Positions 59,156 through 64,000 of a DNA stretch of 64,000 nucleotides are shown here, one piece after another (the first letter of the stretch is position 1; every line of letters starts with the position of its first letter). Made by a program: the position numbers and the translations under genes. Under the pieces are notes generated by a model that saw nothing but the letters and a program-made list of their open reading frames with translations, did not search any database and was not told the origin of the DNA. This stretch comes from CAILUG01 sp903844415 (GTDB lineage: Bacteria > Pseudomonadota > Gammaproteobacteria > Pseudomonadales > Pseudohongiellaceae). The stretch covers positions 248,001 through 312,000 of the forward strand of contig CANJTS010000002.1 of the NCBI GenBank assembly GCA_947477655.1. Direction: 5' to 3'.

Positions 59156-61146
59156 TTCCTGAATTAGGTAATTTTGCTTTGATGCTAGCGCTCTGCCTGG
59201 CTTCGCTGCAGGCGGTTGTGCCGATGGCAGGAAGTTTTACCAACAACCAATTGTGGATGTCATTGGCGCGGCCCTTGAGTTCCGGTTTGTGGGTTTTTAT
59301 GGTGCTCAGTTTTAGCTGCTTGGCCTATGCATTTTTGCACGATGATTTTACCGTAGCCTACATCGCTCGCAATTCCAACACCCTGCTGCCGGTGTATTAT
59401 AAATTCGCTGCCGTTTGGGGCGCGCATGAGGGTTCGTTGCTACTCTGGGTCTTGATTCTTGCTACCTGGGGTTATGCGGTAAGCCTGCTCAGTAGCAATC
59501 TGCCGCTCGATATCTTGGCGCGTGTATTGTCGGTGATGGGTATTATCACTTCGGGTTTTCTAGCTTTCTTGCTGTTCACTTCCAATCCGTTTGAGCGTCT
59601 GCTGCTAAATGCCCCCACTGAAGGCACTGACCTTAACCCACTGTTACAGGATTTTGGCCTGATTATCCATCCGCCCTTTTTATATATGGGTTATGTCGGA
59701 TTTTCGGTTGCGTTTTCCTTTGCCATTGCCGCGTTACTCACAGGTCGTCTCGATGCGGCTTGGGCGCGCTGGACCCGTCCATGGACCAATGCGGCATGGG
59801 CTTTTCTGACCTGTGGTATAGCACTGGGCAGTTGGTGGGCGTATTACGAACTGGGTTGGGGCGGTTGGTGGTTTTGGGATCCGGTAGAAAATGTGTCTTT
59901 TATGCCCTGGCTGGTCGGCACTGCACTTATTCATTCTCTCGCCGTCACTGAAAAGCGTGGGGTATTCAAAAGTTGGACAGTGTTACTGGCAATCGCTGCT
60001 TTTTCGTTGAGCTTGCTGGGTGCTTTTATCGTACGTTCAGGCTTGATCACTTCCGTACATGCGTTTGCCGTTGATCCTGCACGGGGCATTGTATTGTTAA
60101 CCTTATTACTCCTGATTATTGGGTCGTCACTGGTGCTTTACGCCATTCGTGCACCGGTGGTAATGGGTACTGCAACTTACGGCTCCTGGTCACGAGAAGT
60201 ATTTTTGCTGATCAACAATATTATTCTGGTAGTTGCTACGGCCATGATTTTATTGGGTACTTTGTTCCCCCTGATCCATGAAGCAATTTATGGAGAGGCC
60301 AATCGTGTTTCCATTGGCGCCCCGTATTTCAATGCGTTATTCCTGCCGCTGATGGCATTGCTGGCCATGTTTCTTGGTCTGGCTACTTTTTCGCGCTGGA
60401 AAAAAACCTCACTGGATTACTTCAAACAACAAACCGGAAAGTTGCTACTGGCCGCTGTGTCTCTCGGTATTGTGATTCCATTTTTGGTTACTGCCAAAGT
60501 GAATATGGGTGCGATGTTCGCCGTGATACTGGCACTGTGGATAATTGGCAGTATTGCCAAGGATGTGGTGTCTAAAGCGCGCAATAAACAAAATTTACTG
60601 GCCGGCTTGCGTAGTTTGAGCTTGAGCTACTGCGGTATGCAGGTGGCGCATTTTGGCTTTGCAATAGTTGTTCTGGGCATTTGCCTGACCAGTCATTACA
60701 GCGTGGAAGAAGACGTGCGTTTGGCCACTGGCGAAAGCATCAGTATTGGTAAATATGAGTTTCGTTTTGATGGGGTGGTTGAGCGCGAAGGTCCGAATTA
60801 CACCGCAAATTCTGCCACCATTCAGGTGTTTCAAAACGGCGAAGAATATTTGACGATGCACCCAGAAAAACGCATTTATCATGCCCGTGGTGATGTGCAA
60901 ACCGAAGCAGATATTCAGATTGGCCTGTTTCGTGATTTGTTCACTGCGCTCGGTGATCCACGTGGTGACGATGCGTGGGTTGTGCGTATTCATGTGAAGC
61001 CGTTTGTCATCTGGATTTGGATGGGCGCTTTCATCATGGCGCTAGGAGGTATCACGGCAATTTTGGATAAACGTTATCGCAGCAAAAAATTGGTCAACAG
61101 CCCGGTCCTAGAAGCTGGTGTCATGCAACCTGTATTGGAGCACTGA
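59152..61146 (+). CDS. ccmF: Cytochrome c haem lyase subunit CcmF
   Basis: The 664-residue membrane protein has about 14 helices. The Trp-rich haem-binding motif WAYYELGWGGWWFWDPVENVSFM sits near residue 235, and the WGAHEGSLLLW segment near 90 is also typical. It ligates haem to apocytochrome c together with CcmH and CcmI. Length fits the family. Overlaps ccmE by ATGA. Confidence 0.96.
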   Translation: MIPELGNFALMLALCLASLQAVVPMAGSFTNNQLWMSLARPLSSGLWVFMVLSFSCLAYAFLHDDFTVAYIARNSNTLLPVYYKFAAVWGAHEGSLLLWVLILATWGYAVSLLSSNLPLDILARVLSVMGIITSGFLAFLLFTSNPFERLLLNAPTEGTDLNPLLQDFGLIIHPPFLYMGYVGFSVAFSFAIAALLTGRLDAAWARWTRPWTNAAWAFLTCGIALGSWWAYYELGWGGWWFWDPVENVSFMPWLVGTALIHSLAVTEKRGVFKSWTVLLAIAAFSLSLLGAFIVRSGLITSVHAFAVDPARGIVLLTLLLLIIGSSLVLYAIRAPVVMGTATYGSWSREVFLLINNIILVVATAMILLGTLFPLIHEAIYGEANRVSIGAPYFNALFLPLMALLAMFLGLATFSRWKKTSLDYFKQQTGKLLLAAVSLGIVIPFLVTAKVNMGAMFAVILALWIIGSIAKDVVSKARNKQNLLAGLRSLSLSYCGMQVAHFGFAIVVLGICLTSHYSVEEDVRLATGESISIGKYEFRFDGVVEREGPNYTANSATIQVFQNGEEYLTMHPEKRIYHARGDVQTEADIQIGLFRDLFTALGDPRGDDAWVVRIHVKPFVIWIWMGAFIMALGGITAILDKRYRSKKLVNSPVLEAGVMQPVLEH

Positions 61147-61151
61147 AGCCA

Positions 61152-61691
61152 ATGCAAATCAGTGGGCGCGCTAAACTATTTGTTCCTGTCGTAATTTTTT
61201 TATCCATGCTTGCCCTGCTATTGTTTGGGCTCGGTCGCGATCCCAATTTAGTGCCCTCAGCGTTGGTCAATCGACCTTTGCCAGAATTTACCAAACCAGA
61301 TTTATTTGATGCCAGCGCTACGGTCAGCAGTGCCCAATTGCGCGGTGGTATATTCGTGGTAAATGTATGGGCCACTTGGTGCCCTCCCTGTCACGCTGAA
61401 CATCCGTACCTGGTGGAGATCAGTGAGCGCGAAACTGATATCACTTTTGTGGGCGTCAACTACAAAGATGATGCGGACGCAGCGCGGGCTTTTCTGCAGG
61501 AACGCGGTAACCCTTTCAAATTTAGTCTTACTGATCTTGATGGCAGTTTGGGAATTGATCTTGGTGTTGCCGGCGCTCCCGAAACTTTTATCGTAGATAG
61601 TACCGGCACAATTGTTTATCGTCATGTTGGTATGATCGATAACAAGGTATGGGCCACAATATTCGCTCCTTTGATTGCCAAAATTCAATAA
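61152..61691 (+). CDS. ccmG: Cytochrome c maturation thioredoxin CcmG (DsbE)
   Basis: The 179-residue protein has one N-terminal membrane anchor and a thioredoxin domain with VWATWCPPCHAEHPYL (C77, C80) and GVAGAPETFIVD with the cis-Pro. It reduces apocytochrome thiols. It starts 5 bp after ccmF and overlaps ccmH by one base. Confidence 0.95.
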   Translation: MQISGRAKLFVPVVIFLSMLALLLFGLGRDPNLVPSALVNRPLPEFTKPDLFDASATVSSAQLRGGIFVVNVWATWCPPCHAEHPYLVEISERETDITFVGVNYKDDADAARAFLQERGNPFKFSLTDLDGSLGIDLGVAGAPETFIVDSTGTIVYRHVGMIDNKVWATIFAPLIAKIQ

Positions 61692-62158
61692 TGACTAAAT
61701 TTATAGCGCTCATGTTGCTGTGTTTTTCGCTGTTGGCAACCAGCACTTTTGCTGCCATTGACGACCTGACTTTTACTTCGCCTGAAGCAGAAGTCCGTTA
61801 TCATCAATTAATCGATGAGATGCGCTGCCCCATGTGTCTTAACGCCAATCTGTCCGGTTCTGACGCGCCAATTGCTGCCGACTTACGCGCCGAGATTTTC
61901 AAACAGATACAAGAAGGCCGCACCAATCCCGAAATTATTGAATTCATGCGTGCCCGCTATGGCGATTTCATCATGTACCGGCCGCCTTTAAATAGAGGTA
62001 CGGTACTGCTTTGGTTTGGCCCTGGGGCATTGCTGCTTGCTGGGTTTTTCATCTTGCGGCGCATGCTGGCAGCTGCTCATGCTGCTCCGGCTACTGAAAA
62101 ACTGAGTACAGAAGAAATGCAACAGCTCAACTCCATACTTGACGACTCCAAGGATTAA
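61691..62158 (+). CDS. ccmH: Cytochrome c maturation protein CcmH
   Basis: The start at 61691 gives a 155-residue protein with a signal peptide, the redox motif MRCPMCLNANLSGSDA (C46, C49), a three-helix region and a C-terminal transmembrane helix. In most CcmH proteins the motif is RCxxCQ; here Leu replaces that Gln. It acts in thiol reduction with CcmG. Overlaps ccmG; 8 bp before ccmI. Confidence 0.93.
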   Translation: MTKFIALMLLCFSLLATSTFAAIDDLTFTSPEAEVRYHQLIDEMRCPMCLNANLSGSDAPIAADLRAEIFKQIQEGRTNPEIIEFMRARYGDFIMYRPPLNRGTVLLWFGPGALLLAGFFILRRMLAAAHAAPATEKLSTEEMQQLNSILDDSKD

Positions 62159-62166
62159 ACCCATTT

Positions 62167-63411
62167 ATGTCGCCGCTTTTTATACTGTTTACCGCGATGA
62201 TTGCGCTAGCGATGTTGTTTGTTATGGTCCCGCTGTGGCGTTATCGCGGCGAGGCTGTTTATTCTTCACTGGCGTTACGCAAACAAAAAAATCATGAGGT
62301 ATTCCAGCAGCGCATAGGTGAGTTGGAACTTGAGTTACAACAGGAGCTGATTAATGCAGAAGAACACGCCAAGCTTTTAGCAGAGTTACAGCGTGCTTTC
62401 CTGCGTGACATACAAGCGCTCGACAGTCAGACGCAGGGCAGCAACAGTTTAAAAGGAAGCAGGGTAATACTGACCGTATTGGTGTTGTTAATTCCACTAA
62501 TGAGTTTTTGGCAATACAGCACCTGGGGTTCTGGGGCTGATCTGGCTTTGCCAAAATTATTACAAGAAGTCAAAACTGCCGAAGATGAAGCCACTCAAAA
62601 AGATGCACTGGAAAATCTCGCCACGTTTTTGCAGCAACGTTTAAGCCGCCGCCCGGACGATATCCAAAACGGTTATATGCTGGGAACGCTGTATACCCAA
62701 CTGGAAAATTTTGCAGATGCCGAGGCCACATTCAGACAAATGCTTACCCAAATGGACCCCAATGCCGACCGTGCTACTGTTTTGGGGCAATTGGCTCAAG
62801 CGCAGTATCTGTTGCATGACTCCAAAATAACTGCAGAAGTGCAGGTAACAATTGACGAAGCATTGGGTCTTGATACCAACGAATACTCAGTGATGAGTAT
62901 TTTGGCAATTGATGCTTTTCTGAAGGAGGATGTAGTGGGGGCGCTCGGCTATTGGCGTCGGCAATTATCTGCTGCCACGCCTGGTTCCCAGGAAGCAGAT
63001 GCACTCCGTGAGCGTATTACCATGGTGGAATCTTATTTACCTGCCGAGCAAGTGGCAGCGGCAAAGGGCCCGACCATCACGCTGGTAATCAATGTGGCGC
63101 CAGAAGTTGCAGCACAAGTTGACCCCACCATGCGTCTGTTTGTGTTTGTACGAAATCCAGCTATGCCCATGCCGATTCTCGCGCAAAATATTCCACTGCC
63201 TGAATTCCCCTTTTCAATCACACTTGATAATTCGATGTCGATGACCGGCATGACGATGGACCCTGCGGTCAATCTAATCGCTGGCGCGAGAATTTCAGCA
63301 TCCGGGAATGCCCTTGCCCAAAGCGGAGATATGCAAACGGTTTCTGCCCCTTTTCTGTTGCCAGACATTGCTGCGCCATTAGAGTTGCTCATTGACGAAG
63401 TTGTTCCTTGA
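62167..63411 (+). CDS. ccmI: Cytochrome c maturation protein CcmI
   Basis: The 414-residue protein has two N-terminal transmembrane helices with a Leu-rich coiled-coil loop between them. TPR-like repeats (about 160-270) follow, and a C-terminal beta domain (PTITLVINVAPEVAAQVDPT, RLFVFVRNP) typical of fused CcmH/CcmI proteins. It delivers apocytochrome c to the ligase. Last gene of the ccm operon. Confidence 0.93.
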   Translation: MSPLFILFTAMIALAMLFVMVPLWRYRGEAVYSSLALRKQKNHEVFQQRIGELELELQQELINAEEHAKLLAELQRAFLRDIQALDSQTQGSNSLKGSRVILTVLVLLIPLMSFWQYSTWGSGADLALPKLLQEVKTAEDEATQKDALENLATFLQQRLSRRPDDIQNGYMLGTLYTQLENFADAEATFRQMLTQMDPNADRATVLGQLAQAQYLLHDSKITAEVQVTIDEALGLDTNEYSVMSILAIDAFLKEDVVGALGYWRRQLSAATPGSQEADALRERITMVESYLPAEQVAAAKGPTITLVINVAPEVAAQVDPTMRLFVFVRNPAMPMPILAQNIPLPEFPFSITLDNSMSMTGMTMDPAVNLIAGARISASGNALAQSGDMQTVSAPFLLPDIAAPLELLIDEVVP

Positions 63412-63517
63412 CCCGCCTAAAAACTATATTGCGAAAATAACTCAACTTTTGGGTCACAACAGTAAGGGTTTTTATCTCTCTCTCAGATAGCCAATTAAAA
63501 GTGAATTCACTACCAAC

Positions 63518-64000
63518 ATGACTGCTGGTAAATTTTCCGCGCTGCGTTCAGCCTTCAGTAATCGCAACTATGCAATTTACATGGGCGGCAATTGTATTTC
63601 TCTCATCGGCTACTGGATGCAGCGTCTGGCGGTAGGTTGGTTGACATGGGAAACTTCCCATTCCGAATTCTGGGTAGGCGCAGTGGCCTTTGCCGAGATC
63701 TGCCCACTCATTTTTGTGGGTCCATTCTTCGGGGTGTATTCGGACCGTTTTGACCGCAAAATTCTCGCGATCATCATTCAAACCTTGATGACAGTGCAGG
63801 CCTTTATTTTGTTTGCCTATATTTGGCTGGATATGTTGAGTATTGGAGTTTTGTTTACTCTTACGCTGGTAGAAGGTGTTATTCAGGCCGCCTATCAGCC
63901 CGTACGACTTGCGCTAATTCCCAATCTGGTACGCAAGGCCGATTTAGTCGCAGCAGCGGCATTCACGGCTGTGTCTTTTAATGTGGCGCGTTTCCTTGGG
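63518..64000 (+). CDS. MFS transporter, N-terminal part (3' end outside window)
   Basis: A frame from the ATG at 63518 is open to the end of the window, giving 161 residues. It reads LRSAFSNRNYAIYMGGNCISLIGYWMQRLAVGWL, then VGPFFGVYSDRFDRKILAI, the MFS loop 2-3 motif, and ALIPNLVRKADLVAAAA. This is the MFS_3 type, like the gene at 49683. Substrate unknown. It lies about 105 bp after ccmI. Confidence 0.85.
   Translation, partial: MTAGKFSALRSAFSNRNYAIYMGGNCISLIGYWMQRLAVGWLTWETSHSEFWVGAVAFAEICPLIFVGPFFGVYSDRFDRKILAIIIQTLMTVQAFILFAYIWLDMLSIGVLFTLTLVEGVIQAAYQPVRLALIPNLVRKADLVAAAAFTAVSFNVARFLG

Overview
The window reads as chromosomal DNA of a moderate-GC gammaproteobacterium. The firmest taxonomic evidence is the housekeeping block at 36.3-49.6 kb (CNNM/CBS protein, ypjD, ffh-rpsP-rimM-trmD-rplS, dsbC, hom, thrC, recJ), whose order is close to that of Pseudomonas and its relatives. 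TonB-dependent receptors, many c-type cytochromes, a complete System I cytochrome c maturation operon and a soluble NAD-type formate dehydrogenase point to an aerobic, probably marine, heterotroph. A precise genus cannot be given from this sequence alone.

Layout. 0-6.6 kb: the 3' end of a TonB-dependent receptor, a secreted PHP-domain protein, a large secreted G8/beta-helix protein with a collagen-like tail, a divergent small cytochrome c, and a methyltransferase bracketed by palindromic repeats. 6.6-10 kb: a minus-strand cluster of secreted proteins of a poorly known family (a DUF6152 protein, a VOC-domain fusion and a 266-residue relative) with a thioredoxin-like protein. 10-15 kb: a GST, a DUF5715/LysM protein, then a CotH-like secreted protein paired with a PPP-type phosphatase. 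15-22 kb (minus strand): a TonB-dependent receptor preceded by a clear TPP riboswitch, a DUF4166-like protein, a NadR-like P-loop protein and an M16 metalloprotease lipoprotein. 22-26.7 kb: a secreted alpha/beta hydrolase abutting a decayed IS91-type transposase, two small membrane proteins, a pirin, mobA, and a second IS91 scrap. 26.7-29.6 kb: three more secreted DUF6152/related proteins.

29.6-38.5 kb: fdsGBA formate dehydrogenase with fdhD, a NUDIX hydrolase and a CNNM/CBS protein, then ypjD. mobA (26 kb) and fdhD supply cofactor functions that the molybdenum enzyme needs. 38.7-49.6 kb: translation, protein targeting, disulfide isomerisation, threonine biosynthesis, a Deg-type protease and recJ. 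49.7-55.5 kb: an MFS transporter, a YVTN beta-propeller lipoprotein, and a minus-strand operon encoding a single-CxxCH protein, a TlpA-type thioredoxin, a DUF4266 lipoprotein and a DUF3570 outer-membrane protein, followed by a small cytochrome c. 55.8-63.4 kb: dcd and ccmABCDEFGHI, tightly overlapped. The window ends inside an MFS transporter gene.

The main items for follow-up are the TPP-riboswitch-controlled receptor, the repeated family of secreted proteins sharing a G-x-W-x5-LVV core (four members in two clusters, always with DUF6152), the TlpA/DUF4266/DUF3570 redox operon, and a perfect 16-bp palindrome upstream of the formate dehydrogenase operon.
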